Part shown: positions 34,750 through 44,602 of the stretch, piece after piece | Position numbering within the stretch: the stretch's first letter is position 1 | Layout: each line of letters starts with the position of its first letter | Assembly (NCBI GenBank): GCA_963840835.1 | Contig: CAWJAM010000008.1 | Location: 154,921 to 218,920 of the forward strand | DNA from: Rubrobacter_D sp963840835 | Lineage (GTDB): Bacteria > Actinomycetota > Rubrobacteria > Rubrobacterales > Rubrobacteraceae | Direction of reading: 5' to 3' | Length of the DNA stretch: 64,000 bases | Position numbers and translations under genes: made by a program | Notes under the pieces: model-generated | Seen by the model: the letters and a program-made list of their open reading frames with translations, nothing else | Told to the model about the DNA's origin: nothing | Databases searched by the model: none

Positions 34750-35012
34750 GCGCTAAGAGCAGACCACATGACAAGAGCCTGCTCGCCAACTACTATGGCC
34801 TCAGGAGTTGTCTCCTATTCACTCGCCAATTTTTCGCCTACGCCTCGCCCACAGTGTACCTACGTCTGCTGGTTATGATCCTAAAGCGCAATAGGAGACG
34901 ACAGTGGAAGTGCACAGGCATGGTTCTCCGCCCGGCATTCGGAATGCACGGGCTAGGAAGCGAAAGCCAACTCATCGCGCGTGCCCAAGAGCGTAGAGTG
35001 AAACGATGCTGA
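34690..35012 (+). pseudogene. C-terminal fragment of a GT2 glycosyltransferase
   Basis: The frame reads YAPKSIVFHYESARIGAKSR, then LANYYGLRSCLLFTRQFFAY and VYLRLLVMILKRNRRRQWKC. This is the usual C-terminal region of GT2 enzymes (VxHYES...G...K...YYGxRNxLLF). The catalytic N-terminal domain is absent and there is no start. It ends in TGA 35010-35012, overlapping the ATG of the wzy-like gene. It resembles the C-terminal layout of the intact GT2 at 36726-37796. Confidence 0.7.
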
Positions 35013-36394
35013 AGTTTACGTGGCCTTTGTACAAGAGCGTTATTGTCGTGCCCTTACTCGTGCTAACGATCTATCCGGAGGCCTTGATTGAACTCCAGCT
35101 TCTTACACTAGGGTCCCAAGTAGTCAAGCCTCCGTATGTCTCTATTTTGCTCTTGCTAGCCTTGACACTGGGGTGGATGGTTTTCTACGGCCTCATCGGG
35201 AAGGTTTCACTGATGGTCTCTCCGCGCCTCGTCAAGTTCTACGCGATTTACGCTTCGTATTTGGTCTTCTCGTGGGTGCTTGCCTTCAGGTTCGAATTCC
35301 TCCCTGTCGACTATATGATAACCATGATGCTCGACCCGGCGGTGGCATGGATATTTGTGCTCGGGATAGCCGTTCTCCAGCCCAGTAGCAGAGACCAAGA
35401 AACAGACACTAGAGGTGCACACGCCTGGATGTTAGTATTGAGTGTAATAACTCTAAGTCTAATGATTCTCGGTGTTCTCCAATACTGGTCCCAATCTTTG
35501 ATAGTAGTTCCTATAGACAGCACTGGCAGCGGCGTGGACACCACCCAATTGGTAGATGCGCCCGATTTTTTTGGGCAGCTCAGGGCAGTCTCTGCTTTCG
35601 GTAGCGCCAATGTCTTTGGCCAGTACTTGCTTTTCTTCACCGTTCTCTGGCTGGCTATGGTGCTTCAAAAGGGACGTCGGCCAGTGGCCAAGGTGTTGCT
35701 TGGGAGCCTAGTCATCTTCTCGGGAGTCGTGATGTTCATGACCCTCACCCGAACTAATTACGTGTTACTGATATGTGCGATCCTAGGTTACGTTCTCGTT
35801 GCGAGAGGGACCAGGCCGTGGATTGTAATTATTTTGTCTTTTACACTAGCATTTTTGATCTTTGGAACCTCGCTTGCGGCTACGGAGAGTGAGGGTGCAG
35901 CTATTGGGCAGGAAGGGATCACAAGTGTTGACTCGCTCTCTACTCGGCTGCACGATTGGGAAACTTTGTTGAGAGAATATGTGTTCGGGGGAGATTCCTC
36001 GGGCGGAGAGTGGACGCCTGGAGGCGCGGCAGGGAGCGGTTCTGCGATAATGGGTGCCCTCTTCGGCTATGGCCTTACCACGAGTGAGGTCTTCGAGGCA
36101 CCAATCGACAATTTCTATCTGGGTATCTTTATGGTCAACGGGGTTGTAGGGTTGTTCCTATGGGTTATCTTTTTTGTCTGGACCTTCTCAGTCGTTATTC
36201 GGAGGGCGCAGCTCTCCAGCAACCCTGCATGGCTAGCCATGGCTAGCTACCTATTCGCATTCACCGTAGGAGCGCAGTTCCAGAATGTTCTTAACGTTCA
36301 CGACTTCCTAGTCTTGGTTTTCTTACTTTTCGGGAATGTGCAATGGAATACAACAGTCGGGTATCGCCGGCGTGTCGTTAGCGCAGGCAGTTAG
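35006..36394 (+). CDS. wzy: O-antigen polymerase / ligase-like protein (Wzy)
   Basis: This is a 462-residue protein with about 11-12 TMs, AT-richer than region A. A large extracytoplasmic loop near residues 285-370 contains TRLHDWETLLREYVFGGDSS and GALFGYGLTTSEVFEAPIDN, followed by FYLGIFMVNGVVGLFLWVIF. This is the position of the Wzy_C loop with its Arg and the acidic/Asn motif before the last helices. In an operon with wzx and glycosyltransferases, a Wzy polymerase is the natural reading. Sequence conservation in this family is too low to name the linkage. Its start overlaps the end of the GT2 fragment. Confidence 0.82.
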   Translation: MLKFTWPLYKSVIVVPLLVLTIYPEALIELQLLTLGSQVVKPPYVSILLLLALTLGWMVFYGLIGKVSLMVSPRLVKFYAIYASYLVFSWVLAFRFEFLPVDYMITMMLDPAVAWIFVLGIAVLQPSSRDQETDTRGAHAWMLVLSVITLSLMILGVLQYWSQSLIVVPIDSTGSGVDTTQLVDAPDFFGQLRAVSAFGSANVFGQYLLFFTVLWLAMVLQKGRRPVAKVLLGSLVIFSGVVMFMTLTRTNYVLLICAILGYVLVARGTRPWIVIILSFTLAFLIFGTSLAATESEGAAIGQEGITSVDSLSTRLHDWETLLREYVFGGDSSGGEWTPGGAAGSGSAIMGALFGYGLTTSEVFEAPIDNFYLGIFMVNGVVGLFLWVIFFVWTFSVVIRRAQLSSNPAWLAMASYLFAFTVGAQFQNVLNVHDFLVLVFLLFGNVQWNTTVGYRRRVVSAGS

Positions 36395-36725
36395 CGTGGC
36401 AGCGAACCTAATATTCCTCATCCACTACGCAAATGGCAGGGACCCGGTAGCCAGACGAATACTCGCCGGAGAGAAGTTGCCGAACGTCATGGGGTTGTGG
36501 CAGATCCTGCTTGCCACAGGTTGGCCCAACGTCTATTACGCACAGTTCGTTGGCCGGCGCAATTTCTCAGCGTTGCCAACACTTTGCTGTTCACTCGGAG
36601 GAAAAGTGCCTTGCGTCCGTTGGACAATTGAAGCGACGAGTTGGTTGCAGGGGTGCCTCGCCTCCAGAGAATGGGATGCAGTAAGCGGAACCAAAAACGC
36701 AGGATTTCAGGGACTATAGAAAGAG
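36395..36725 (+). other. Region with a doubtful small frame
   Basis: A frame at 36336-36719 (127 codons) overlaps the wzy 3' end and includes LIFLIHYANGRDPVARRILA and KLPNVMGLWQILLATGWPNV, which look protein-like. The last ~50 residues do not. It has no good ribosome site and no recognised domain. It may be a decayed gene between wzy and the GT2 at 36726. Confidence 0.3.
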
Positions 36726-37796
36726 ATGAATAGCAGTGAAGAAGCTCCCAAGGTAGCGGTCGTAGTTCTTAACTGGAATGGATGGCGAGATACCATAGAG
36801 TGTCTTGAGTCACTTCAACAGCTGCACTATCCTCACGCTCGCGTGATCGTTGTTGACAATGGTTCGACAGACGATTCTCTGCGTTACATAAAGGCGTGGG
36901 CTAAGGGAGAAGAGCCAGTCGAATCACGCTACATCACGTATCGTAAAGATGCCAAACCTGTCAGTCTCATCTTGTATTCGAGAACCGAGGCAGAAGCAGG
37001 CGGGACAGATGAGGGGGAAACTGTACTGTCTGACTCTTGGTCCGTTGACTCCTTGGTGGTGATCGATGTAGGTGAGAACCTGGGGTTCGCAGGAGGATGC
37101 AATGTTGGCGTACGCTACGCTTTAAAGCGTGGTGCAGAGTACTTCTGGTTGCTCAATAATGACACCGTCGCAGACTCTAACGCCCTTGCGGAGATGGTGG
37201 CACTCGCACAGTCCGATGCGTATATAGGTTTGGTGGGTTCAGTTATGCATGACTATCGAGACCCGGAGTCAGTGCTCTTTGCAGGCGGCCTAGTGAATTG
37301 GTGGTTGGGTACCAGCAAGAGTCTAACAGGAACAAGCGGGCGCAGTTTAGACTTCATTACAGGAGCTAGCATGCTCATCAGAAGAGCCGTGGCCGAGTCC
37401 GTCGGCTTGCTGGACGAACGCTATTTTTTCTATTGGGAAGACATATCTTATTGCCAACGCGTGTTAGCAGCGGACTGGGAAATCGCCATGGCTGAGGGCA
37501 GTCACGTACACCATAAGGAGGGTGGGACGATAAGCGCAGGAGAACAGCACAAGAGCCTTGCGTCGGATCTATTTGCCGCAAGGAGTATGGTCTTGTTCTT
37601 TAGTTGTCGTGGCGGCATACGCTGGCCGTTAGCCGTGTTCTTGCGTACAGGGGGGATGGTTATAAATAGACTACGACGGAGGCAATTTGACCGAATCTTA
37701 CCTCTCTTGAGAGCGGTTGTGACAACTTGCTGGGAAGTAACGGTCATGAAGAGCGAGCGCCGGACTGAGCATTTTCTCTCCGATATCAGTCCCTAA
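36726..37796 (+). CDS. Glycosyltransferase family 2
   Basis: This 356-residue GT-A enzyme has VAVVVLNWNGWRDTIECLES (start), VIVVDNGSTDDSLRYI (nucleotide site), ENLGFAGGCNVGVRYALKRG and FWLLNNDTVADSNAL (DXD-like NDT). DFITGASMLIRRAVAESVGL and ERYFFYWEDISYCQRVLAAD are typical of the rhamnosyltransferase-like GT2 group. An insert of ~55 residues lies between the VVDNGS and NLGFAGG motifs. ATG 36726 follows a purine-rich AGAAAGAG. The IS3 element begins 30 nt after the stop. The donor is unknown. Confidence 0.88.
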   Translation: MNSSEEAPKVAVVVLNWNGWRDTIECLESLQQLHYPHARVIVVDNGSTDDSLRYIKAWAKGEEPVESRYITYRKDAKPVSLILYSRTEAEAGGTDEGETVLSDSWSVDSLVVIDVGENLGFAGGCNVGVRYALKRGAEYFWLLNNDTVADSNALAEMVALAQSDAYIGLVGSVMHDYRDPESVLFAGGLVNWWLGTSKSLTGTSGRSLDFITGASMLIRRAVAESVGLLDERYFFYWEDISYCQRVLAADWEIAMAEGSHVHHKEGGTISAGEQHKSLASDLFAARSMVLFFSCRGGIRWPLAVFLRTGGMVINRLRRRQFDRILPLLRAVVTTCWEVTVMKSERRTEHFLSDISP

Positions 37797-37901
37797 GTCC
37801 TTTAGAAACATTGCAGAGGAGTCTACTGACCTGCTCCCCGGAAACTGATCCAGCTACTATGAGAGTCCGAAGGCCCCAGATGGGCACAAGGAGGATTCTC
37901 G

Positions 37902-38177
37902 ATGAAGAAGAGACACACCCCAGAGCAGATCGTCCGCAAACTGCGCGAAGCAGACGCCGAACTGGCCGCAGGAGCCTCGGTCCCCGAAGTCGCAAGGAAG
38001 CTCGGCATCAGCGAGGCGACCTTCCATCGCTGGAGGAACCAATACGGCGGGATGAAGGCCGACGCGATGAAGCGCTTGAAGGAGCTGGAGGCCGAGAACG
38101 CCCGCCTAAAGAAGATCGTCGCCGAGCAGGCAGTGGACATCAGCATCCTGAAGGAGGTGAGCCGGGGAAACTTCTGA
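37902..38177 (+). CDS. IS3 transposase OrfA
   Basis: A 91-residue helix-turn-helix protein: MKKRHTPEQIVRKLREADAE, then VPEVARKLGISEATFHRWRN, then a leucine-zipper-like RLKELEAENARLKKIVAEQA. This is the DNA-binding OrfA of IS3. An AAGGAGG ribosome site lies upstream of ATG 37902. OrfB continues in another frame after ILKEVSRGNF, as in the usual programmed -1 arrangement. Confidence 0.9.
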   Translation: MKKRHTPEQIVRKLREADAELAAGASVPEVARKLGISEATFHRWRNQYGGMKADAMKRLKELEAENARLKKIVAEQAVDISILKEVSRGNF

Positions 38178-39092
38178 GCCCGGCCCGGAGAAGGGCGGCC
38201 GTCGAGCACGTTCGACGGGAGCTCGAGGTCTCCGAGCGTCGGGCGTGCAGGGCGATCGGTCAACCCAGGTCGAGCCAGCGCTACGCCGCGGGCCGCAGCA
38301 AGGCGGAGCGGGACCGCGCTCTGGTCGAACGGATGGTCGGGCTCTCCCGAGAGAACCCCCGCTACGGCTACAGGAGGGTGTGGACGATGCTGAGGCGAGA
38401 GGGCTGGCGAGTGAACAAGAAACGGGTGCATCGGCTGTGGAGGGAGGAGGGCTTGAAGGTGCCCGGAGGAAAGCAGCGAAAACGGCGGCGTCTCGCCGGA
38501 GGGCACTAGCGAGAACGGGTGCAAGAGGAGACGAGCCGAGCACAAGGACCACGTCTGGAGCTACGACTTCGTGATGGACAGCACCCAGGACGGCAGAAGG
38601 CTGAAGCTGATGCCGATCGTGGACGAGTACACCAGGGAGTGCCTGGCCATAGAGGTCGAGCGGTCCATCACGGCCGAGGACGTGGTCGCCACCCTGGCAC
38701 GCTTGTTCGAGGAACGAGGAGAACCATCGTACATCCGCTCGGACAACGGCCCCGAGTTCGTGGCGGCGGCAGTCAAGCGCTGGCTGGAGGCTTGCGGGGT
38801 AGAGACGTTGTACATCGAGCCGGGCAGCCCGTGGGAGAACGCCTACGGGGAGTCGTTCAACGGGCGGTTCGGGGACGAGTTGCTAAAGCGGGAGGAATTC
38901 ACCAGCCTGTTGGAGGCGAAGGTCCTCGTAGAGGAGTACCGCCAACACTACAACAATCGGCGACCGCACAGCGCTTTGGGTTACTGGACTCCTTCGGAGT
39001 TCGCGGTGTCCTGCGCACCGATCGCCGTGAGCGAGGAGGTCATCGGCGAGGAACACGTGGAGGAGCTAGAATCGACGCTCATACTCTCATAG
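38178..39092 (+). pseudogene. IS3 transposase OrfB, frameshifted
   Basis: The first part reads LLSPARRRAAVEHVRRELEV, NPRYGYRRVWTMLRREGWRV, then stops in LAGGH near 38509. The rve integrase core continues in another frame as SENGCKRRRAEHKDHVWSYD, then VDEYTRECLAIEVERSITAE, SYIRSDNGPEFVA (Asp), SPWENAYGESFNGR (Glu) and YNNRRPHSALGYWTPSEF. One extra base near 38495 explains the break. The DDE residues remain. Confidence 0.85.
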
Positions 39093-39154
39093 GACCTGGT
39101 ACAGAAAACGGGGTCACGTCACTACCGTACCTCGAGATAGGAAGAACAAAAGAT

Positions 39155-40229
39155 ATGCAGCGAGTCCTCGAGATCGTGGCTGATGGCAGTCTTGGAGGAG
39201 GGACGACACACGTCCTGCAAATCCTTCGCGCACTCAGAAGCACATATTCTCTAGGCCTTGTAACGCAAGCGAATTCTTTTCTCTTGAGCGAGGCGCGGTC
39301 TCTAGGAATCGAGTGCTTCGGGGTAGATTTCTTCAGCAGCCGCCTCAATGCTCGCGTCCCACTTACGTTGCGTCGATTCGTGCGAGGATTTAGGCCTCAG
39401 TTGGTTCATGCGCATGGTGCTAGGGCCGGTTTTTTCTGGGCTTTGGCTGAAACGAGAGTACCTACAGCGTATACTGTGCACGGTTATCACTTTTGGCACA
39501 AACCTTCTCTTCTTGTACGCTGGCTTGCGCTGCACGCTGAGCGCCTAGCAAGCTATCGTGCGGATCGTGTCATTTTTGTATGTAATCATGATGCGAAAGC
39601 AGCGGAAAGGTGGAGTCTCCTGCGAAACCCAAGGCTCAGCGATGTCATTTACAATGGCATACCATTTGGAGAAGATCCCGATAGCGAAACCCACTAACCC
39701 CAAACGAATCGGGTTTATTGGGCGCCTAGAACCCGAAAAAGATCCTTTGCTCTTCCTAGACGTTATGGAACAGCTACCGAACTTTAGCGCAAACATCGTA
39801 GGAGATGGTGTGCTAGGGGAGAGAGTGAGGGCCGAGATTAACGGACGCAACTTGTCCAAGGTAAGTATGCTGGGTAGCCTGCCTCCTGCCAAATCTCTGG
39901 AGGAGCTTTCGCGCCTCCAGACAGTGGTTATGACCTCGCGGTGGGAAGGGTTACCAATCCTGCCACTTGAAGCAATGCAGGCTGGAGTACCTATTGTAGC
40001 TACCAAGGTAGGCGGCCTTAACGAGATCATCGAAGATGAAAGGAGTGGCCTGCTCATTGATAGCCGATCTGCTACCGACCTAGCTCATGCTGTCATGCGA
40101 ATAAGTGAGGATGATACGCTGCGTAGACGTATCATAGAAAATGCCCGCACGCGGGTGGCTGATCTGTTCTCTGAAGAACAGATGTTGTCTAGTATCGATG
40201 CGATTTACCGAGAAGTTGCGCTGCCTTGA
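39155..40229 (+). pseudogene. GT4 glycosyltransferase, single frameshift
   Basis: ATG 39155 begins MQRVLEIVADGSLGGGTTHV, a GT4 start (glycine loop), with LVHAHGARAGFFWALAETRV and VIYNGIPFGEDPDSE. At about 39690 the frame changes by one and continues KPTNPKRIGFIGRLEPEKDP, GDGVLGERV, VVMTSRWEGLPILPLEAMQA (EX7E) and GVPIVATKVGGLNEII. Both halves are otherwise intact and full-length (~358 residues). It is the last gene of the second EPS operon, separated from the rest by the IS3 insertion 33 nt upstream. A single sequencing error could restore it. Confidence 0.85.
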
Positions 40230-40400
40230 CGGATACTCGAACAGGTGCCACCGATCCCACCGGACCACTGACAAAGTCACCTTTTCCTAATGAAGGCTGT
40301 GGAGTTACGACCACGGGAAGGAGAAATGATCTATGCCGGGAAGGAACTACACAGAGGGTAGATGACGAGATGGCAGATGACGACAACACGAACGCCCTTT

Positions 40401-41847
40401 GGTCAAGTCCTGAGGTTTCTGTAGTTTCCTCCAAGCTCATCCTTAGCTCATCGTTCCGTGGGCGATCACCCCCTCTACTCCTCCCTCCTCTTCGAGGCAG
40501 TGTCCTTCGAGCTCCCCCATGTCCAGGTAGCGCCGCCCGTGACCCACTCCTCGCTCTGCTCCACCGCCAGCGCCGTCACCAGGCGCAGGCAAGATCGCCG
40601 TTGGGGAAGATCCTTACCACCCGCTGCGACGCTTTATCTCCTGGTTGAGCCTCTCCAGCCCGTTGGTGGTGCGGATGCGCCTGCGGTGAGACTCGGGGAA
40701 AGCGAGGCAGCTGAGGCACTCCTCTATGTGCTCCTCCAGGTGCGTCGGCCACCTCTGGTTGCCTTCTGGCGCCATCGCTCGGCGACCGAAGCGGCGATGG
40801 TCAGGGCCTGTTTCGGTCGGGCGCGGCGAAGATCGCCCTGAGGTCTGAGGCGAGCTCCGCGCCTGGCGTGGCCCACCATGCCGAGGAGGTTCCTGGCGTA
40901 ATGGACCTGGCAGCTCTGGTGGGATGCTCCCTGGAAGTGGCGAGCGATGGCGCTCTTTAGGCCCCCGTGGTCGTCGGTGACCACCAGTCGACACCCGAAA
41001 GTCCCCGCCTCTTCAGGGACCGGAAGAGCTCCTGGTAGGTGGCCTCGCTCTCGGTGTCCGCCACCTCCACGGCCAGGACTCCCTGCAGCCGTCGTCCCGC
41101 ACGCCCGCGACGATGAGCACCCCCTGGCTCACCACCCGCCCATCGACCCGGACGTGCTCGTAGCGGGCGTCGACAAACAGGTACGGGTAGGCGTCGGCCC
41201 CCAGCCGGCGATCCCGCCACGCCGCAAGCTCCGCGTCGAGGCGGCCGGCCAGCGCCGAGACCTGGCTCTTGGAGAAGGACGTGCCGCACAGCTCCTCGGT
41301 GATCTCCTTGACCTTCCGCGTGGAGACCCCCTCCACGTACATCTCCATCAACGCCAAGCACCAGAGCCTTCTCGTTGCGTTGGTAGCGGGCGAAAAGCCG
41401 CGTGGAGAAGGTGCCCTCCCGGTCCTGGGGCACGAGCAGGTTGAGGGTACCCACCCTGGTCCTAAGCGTCCTCGGCTTGTAGCCGTTGCGGTGGCCGGTG
41501 CGGGCTGCGCTGCGCTCGTAGGGAGCCGCCCCGATGTGCTCTGTCATCTCCGCCTCCAGCAGTCGCTGCACCACCCTCTCGACGATCTCCCGCAGGAAGG
41601 CCGGGTCATCCAGCAGGATCTCTTGCGCCATCTGGGCGTCCACCCTACGATGATCTTTGGTCATCGTCGCTCCATTCCGATCGGTTGACATAAGGCACCA
41701 ACCATCTGGGAGGACGATGGCCTCTCTTTCTTAGCGAGCCACCGAATTACAGAAGTTTATGGACACAACCTAGAGGGGGTGATCGCCCACGGAACGATGA
41801 GCTAAGGATGAGCTTGGAGGAAACTACAGAAACCTCAGGACTTGACC
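40401..41847 (-). mobile_element. IS256-like element with 77-bp perfect inverted ends
   Basis: GGTCAAGTCCTGAGGTTTCT begins a 77-bp sequence at 40401-40477, and its exact reverse complement is at 41771-41847. A 5-bp direct repeat CCTTT lies at 40396-40400 and 41848-41852. A mutator-type transposase, heavily frameshifted, fills the interior on the minus strand. Total 1447 bp. Inverted ends this long and perfect are unusual for IS256, where 20-40 bp is typical. Confidence 0.82.
40440..41664 (-). pseudogene. IS256 (mutator) transposase, multiply frameshifted
   Basis: On the minus strand: QEILLDDPAFLREIVERVVQ, EHIGAAPYERSAARTGHRNG, GTLNLLVPQDREGTFSTRLF, then (frame change) VEGVSTRKVKEITEELCGTS and PYLFVDARYEHVRVDG (first Asp), then (frame change) LVVTDDHGGLKSAIARHFQG (second Asp), and later RRIRTTNGLERLNQEIKRRS (Glu), VVRIFPNG near the end. 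At least four frame changes are required. All parts of the IS256 plan are present but no continuous protein can be made. Confidence 0.85.
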
Positions 41848-42044
41848 CCTTTACGCAGGGAGACCGCATTTCAAGTGGGGATTTCCTACAGGGCATCTAT
41901 CCTCGACTTTAGATGAGAAGTCCGATTCTCGAGTTATAGTCGAAAGCTGTGCATCGAAGATTTCCTGAGGGACGTGGTGTACCTTCCCTTCGAGCAATCG
42001 AACGGAAATGCCGACGCGCCAACGTCGGCGGGAAGGATACACCG

Positions 42045-42776
42045 ATGCAAAGAGTACACCACCATGAGCCCGCGCGTGAGCAGGAACTCTCGCTCGACCT
42101 CGACGAGATCGCTCGCCAGGGAGCCCAGAGGATGCTCGCCAACGCCCTCCAAACCGAGGTGGATGCCTATCTAAAGGCCGCCGAGGCGGAGCGTGACGAG
42201 CACGGGCACGCCCTGGTCGTCCGCAACGGCTACCACAACGCCCGACAGGTGCTCTGCGGGGCCGGCAGCATAGCGGTTAGGGCTCCGAGGGTCAATGACC
42301 GGAGGATGGAGGAGACTACCGATGAGCGAAGGCGCTTCAAGAGCGCGATCCTACCGCCCTACATGCGCCGCTCCCCGAAGGTTACGGAGCTCCTACCGCT
42401 GCTTTACTTGCACGGGCTCTCGACTGGCGACTTCGCGCCGGCCTTGGAGGAGTTTTTCGGTACGGGAGCAGGGATGTCGCCCGCGAGCATAACCCGTCTG
42501 ACCGAGCAGTGGCGAGAGGAGCGCGAGGCGTTCAAGCGCCGCGACCTCTCGGAGGTGGATTACGTCTACGTGTGGGTGGACGGTGTACACACCAAGGTTA
42601 GGTTGGGCCAAGATGATAGGCTGTGCTGCCTGGTTGTGGTAGGGGCGAGACTCGACGGCACCAAGGAGCTCGTCGCTGTCGAAGATGGCTACCGGGAGTC
42701 GGAGGAGTCGTGGGCGGAGCTGCTTAGAGACCTCAAGAAGCGGGGGATGCGAGCTCCGGTATTGGCAGCGGGATGA
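42045..42776 (+). pseudogene. IS256 transposase, 5' part (split)
   Basis: ATG 42045 begins MQRVHHHEPAREQELSLDLD. The Transposase_mut plan follows: ALVVRNGYHNARQVLCGAGS, IAVRAPRVNDRRM, LHGLSTGDFAPALEEFFGTG, YVWVDGVHTKVRLGQDDRLC (first Asp) and LVAVEDGYRESEESWAELLR. The protein then stops in MRAPVLAAG at 42776, just where the second-Asp segment (GDGALG) should come. The 3' part resumes at 44603. Between them lies a decayed serine recombinase unit of ~1.8 kb. The frame is clean up to the break, so the split is the main lesion. Confidence 0.85.
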
Positions 42777-44298
42777 CGTGACGTATCTCCAGGGTGTCCT
42801 CTCCAACTATGACCCGCTCGATCAATAGCTGAAGGATGGACTGCTTCTCCTCGAATGTGGCCTCCTCTATCCGGGTGTTTATTCGTTCGCAGAAGGCCCG
42901 CAGGTCTTTAACCACCTCCGACGCCGTAGCCGGGCTTGCTGCTCGTGCTGGTAGGCTAGGGCTTTGCGGCGCTCGGCGAGCTTCTGTGTGCGTTCTTTCA
43001 GCTCCTTGAGGCTTATGACCTCCTCCTGGTAGGCGTCGATCAGTCGCCCCTCCTCTCTGGCGAGCCGCTTCAGGCGGGCCTTCAGGGCTTTCGCCTCGGC
43101 GCGCTCCTTCTCCTCCCCCTCCGAGGCGTGGCTCGCGTAGTTCTCGAACTGCTCCAGGAGCCGCCCGGGATCCGTCATGAGTCCTTTGACGTGATCCCAG
43201 ACGGCCGCGTCCAATTCCTCGATCTTGGCGGAGGTCTGGAGGCATTTGCGCTCGCGGGCGCTTGAGATGGTGTTCTTTCCGGCGCACTGGTAGTAGCGGC
43301 GCGTAGCCTGAGGGGAGGACCTGTTGGTAACCCCGTGCATGGCCAGACCGCAGCTCCCGCAGGTGAGCAGGCACCTCAGCAGGTAGGAGTGCTTCTTGTT
43401 GTTGCGGAACGAGAGCTCGGAGTTGCGCGCGAGCTGCTCCTGGGCGCGGCGGTGGGTGTCCTCGTCCACGGTCGCCGGGGCGGGGATGGGGATCCATTCC
43501 TCTGTGGGCCTTTCTACCCTGCACGTGTTCTCGCCGCTTGTGGATTTGCGTCCCCGCGGCTTCTCGGGTGCCACGTAGCGGTAGCGGTTAGCGTAGGCCG
43601 TGCCCGCGTGGATGGGGTGCGAGAGGAGCTGTGGACGGTCGAGGGCGACCACGGACGTCTGCCGGAGCGCGGATACCAGGGCCCTCGTTGAGGCGCTTGG
43701 TGATTTGGCGAATGGTCATCCGCTCCTCCACGAGCCATGCGAAGAGCAGCGCACCATCTCGGCCTCGGCCTCGTCTACTACGAGGTGGCTTGGGACGCCG
43801 TCCCTCTTGGGGACGTAGCGGTAACCGTAGGGCGCCTTGGCGCCGATGTAGTGCCCCTCGCGGGCCTTCTGCAGCTTGCCGCGCCTGAACCTTTCGGCGA
43901 TCATCGCCCGCTCGTACTCGGCGATCGCGCCCTGAATCTGCAGCAGGAGCTGGTCGTTGGGGTCATCGGAGATGGGATGATGGAGGAACACGACCTCGCA
44001 GCCAGACGCTTGAACTCCTCCAACAGTAGCACCTGGTAGGCGTACTTGCGCGCCAGGCGATCCGAACTCAAGACCCCGATGACCTCGAAGCCGCATCCTC
44101 GGCGCCATCGCGCAGCGCGTCGAGCCCGGGGCGGTCGAGCCTCGATCCGGTGTAACCCTCGTCGGTGTGGATATCTTCGGGCGAAAGCTCGTGGCCGTTC
44201 TCCCTCGCCCAGCCCTTCAGGGCTTCGAGCTGGCTTGCGATGGTCTGCTCGCGCCCCTGGCGTGGGGTGGAGACCCTCGCGTAGATCGCCGCGCGCAT
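42766..44298 (-). pseudogene. Large serine recombinase, degraded
   Basis: ATG 44298 has AGGAGGAG upstream and begins MRAAIYARVSTPRQGREQTI, the resolvase domain with the catalytic Ser (RVST). After shifts come VLSSDRLARKYAYQVLLLEE, DDPNDQLLLQIQGAIAEYER, KLQKAREGHYIGAKAPYGYR, then the recombinase domain TAYANRYRYVAPEKPRG, a zinc ribbon (LLTCGSCGLAMHG ... YYQCAG) and a coiled coil (LKARLKRLAREEGRLIDAYQ). The C-terminus VVKDLRAFCERINTRIEEAT ends near IRHVIPLP. At least four frame changes occur. It belongs to the integrase/recombinase group of phages and mobile units. It lies inside an IS256 transposase gene. Confidence 0.82.
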
Positions 44299-44453
44299 CA
44301 GTCTCTCCTCCTCGTATCGTTGTGGTTTACCTCTCTGGCGCCAACCAGGAGCCTGTAGGCCTGCTCGACTCGCTTGGGGCCTTCTCTCCTTCTCTCGTAG
44401 ACGGAACTGATCCTCCATCGCTTGGGCTGCGCGGCTCGGGGGTTCTTCGACAT
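44298..44453 (-). CDS. 51-residue basic protein coupled to the recombinase
   Basis: ATG 44453 begins MSKNPRAAQPKRWRISSVYE, then RRREGPKRVEQAYRLLVGAR, and ends TRRRD with TGA sharing its last base pairs with the ATG of the serine recombinase (TGATG). It is short and strongly basic, probably helical. The overlap implies coupled translation. I do not recognise a family; small partner proteins of serine integrases (directionality factors) have this size and charge, but that is only a suggestion. The reading frame is open with no defect, unlike the recombinase. Confidence 0.5.
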   Translation of the reverse strand: MSKNPRAAQPKRWRISSVYERRREGPKRVEQAYRLLVGAREVNHNDTRRRD

Positions 44454-44602
44454 GCTCGGCCCTCCTTTGAGCAAAGAGGATGGCGGAGTAGCGGCCCTCG
44501 GGCCGCCCTTCTCTACATCGGTCGCCGAGGTGCGCGGCCGGGCTAGGCCGTGGACACGAAGGGGAGCACCATCGTGACCCGCAACTGACCGATTGCGTCC
44601 GG

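Larger units (their letters stand above)
37827..39121 (+). mobile_element. IS3-family element
   Basis: The ends are TGACCTGCTCCCC... at 37827 and ...GGGGTCACGTCA at 39121, imperfect inverted repeats of ~40 bp that both include CTATGAGAGT. The target duplication is CTAC at 37823-37826 and 39122-39125. Length 1295 bp with overlapping orfA and orfB, the normal IS3 plan. It landed between the GT2 and GT4 genes. orfB carries a frameshift, so the copy is probably inactive. Confidence 0.88.
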
